64,000 bases of DNA from contig JAGFNQ010000853.1 of the NCBI GenBank assembly GCA_024364735.1, positions 1 to 64,000 of the forward strand, read 5' to 3'. The notes below the pieces were generated by a model, which was not told the DNA's origin, ran no database searches, and saw nothing but the letters and a program-made list of their open reading frames with translations. Numbering within the stretch: the stretch's first letter is position 1; the number at the start of each line of letters is the position of its first letter. This document shows, in pieces, positions 63,171 to 64,000 of the stretch. Both the position numbers and the translations under genes were made by a program. This DNA is from Boesenbergia rotunda (lineage: Eukaryota > Streptophyta > Magnoliopsida > Zingiberales > Zingiberaceae).

Positions 63171-64000
63171 TGACGATTGAAGACAAATTGAGTGATGACA
63201 TCAACATTCCACCTCCCTATGGTCGCAAAGATTTTGACTATTGGAGGATGCGAATGAAGACTTGGTTTGGCATGGATTAGGAGTGCATAATGGTACTAGA
63301 AGAGCCCTTCGAAATTCCAAAAGATAAGCATGGGAAAGACTCCGACCTAGATATTGGAATAGAGAGCAACAAAGTCAATCAAAGGTAAATGAAAAGGTAA
63401 TTTCAATCTTGCTTAATATTTTGCCTAATGATGTAATTAGTGGTGTAGGTGAGTATAAGAATGCACATGAACTATGGAACAAAATTAGAGTAATTCACGA
63501 AAACCCTACACAAGCTCAATTAGTAGAAGAGTCAAACGAAATAAGTTCAATGGTCCAAGAGGAGGAAGAAGAAAGAAATTCCTCCATCTCATCAAGTGAA
63601 GTGGCTCAAGAAAGTGAAAGATCATCCACTTCATCAAGGGAAGAAGAAAAGGTCTCCACTTCAAGGATTGAGGGGGGAGGAGAGACCCACTTCAACACCG
63701 GAGCAAGAAGAAGTTCCTACCTCCACCAAAGCAAGAACAAAAGACCACATCATTTGCTTTGGATGCAACAACAGGGGACACTACAAGGACAATGTCCATT
63801 AGGTAAAAAGGAGGTAAACCCTAAACCCGGCCAATTCATTTAAAATCTAACATGGGTTGTAGGGAAAAGGCAGGGAAAAGCACATTAGATGCTTCACATG
63901 TGGAGAGCTAGGGCATTATCACACCAAGTGTCCAAGAAAAGGAGAGCTCAAGAAATTGGAGCATTTGAGAAGATGGGAGAAAGAGAGAAAGAAGAAAAGC
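63171..64000 (+). pseudogene. gag: E10 gag, broken and cut by the window end
   Basis: ATG 63171 begins MTIEDKLSDDINIPPPYGRK, then DFDYWRMRMKTWFGMD and a TAG (63279). A second frame (63409-63843) continues LPNDVISGVGEYKNAHELWN and a Ser/Glu-rich linker, then shifts near 63675 so that the first zinc knuckle (CFGCNNRGHYKDN, last Cys lost) is read in another frame. A second knuckle (CFTCGELGHYHTKC) follows at about 63893-63933. Domain order is the same as E8. Confidence 0.85.

Larger units (their letters stand above)
62088..64000 (+). mobile_element. E10: start of a Copia element related to E8, runs off the window
   Basis: 5' LTR (62088-63103), PBS variant TGGTATTAGAGC and a broken gag similar to E8. 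More diverged than the two E8 LTRs are from each other. The 3' half lies beyond the window, so presence of pol is unknown. Confidence 0.85.

Overview
This window is plant nuclear DNA made almost entirely of nested LTR retrotransposons. I see no convincing host gene, tRNA, rRNA or CRISPR array. The features pointing to a flowering plant with a repeat-rich genome are Sirevirus-like Ty1/Copia elements with multiple polypurine tracts, Athila-like Ty3/Gypsy elements with a tRNA-Asp-type primer site, and a Tekay/Del-like chromovirus remnant. A monocot is plausible, but the species cannot be fixed from the sequence alone. For reference I name the elements A and E1 to E10.

Layout. 1-3315: element A, a pol-less Copia-like element with a partial 5' LTR, AT-rich interior and 3' LTR. 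3316-32264: E1 (minus strand), a long Sirevirus-like Copia element with gag, protease, integrase, reverse transcriptase, RNase H and an envelope-like ORF, all broken. E1 is split by E2 (12672-19939, plus), a pol-less relative with a broken gag inserted in the E1 gag. It is split again by E3 (22040-32197, plus), a non-autonomous Athila-like element inserted in the E1 5' LTR. 32265-39995: E5, a truncated Athila-like gag-pol fragment, split by E6 (35525-39584, minus), a gag-only Copia element. 39996-56491: E4, an Athila-like element with a truncated 5' LTR and a decayed full gag-pol, split by E7 (43968-48114, minus), a collapsed chromovirus. 56492-56939 and 61609-62087: poorly classified repeat DNA (E9), split by E8 (56940-61608, plus), another gag-only Copia element. 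62088-64000: E10, the start of a relative of E8 that runs off the window.

No element here looks able to move by itself: every pol has stops, frameshifts or altered catalytic residues. The window instead looks like autonomous families with parasites: E2 shares E1-type LTRs and gag, E3 shares the LTR type and linker motifs of E4/E5, and E6 and E8 keep only gag. Exact 5-bp target duplications (E3 GTCAC, E6 GAGTG, E7 GAATG, E8 AGAAA) give a clear nesting order.

The most interesting signals are three. First, the Copia LTRs carry arrays of short hairpin units whose stem arms change together while pairing is kept. Second, three rearrangements (the E3 insertion, the E1/E5 breakpoint, the E1 insertion) fall in palindromic repeat DNA, two of them at a hairpin centre. 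Third, E3 carries an unfamiliar ORF built of seven exact 27-residue acidic units followed by three W/RPPE-type repeats.
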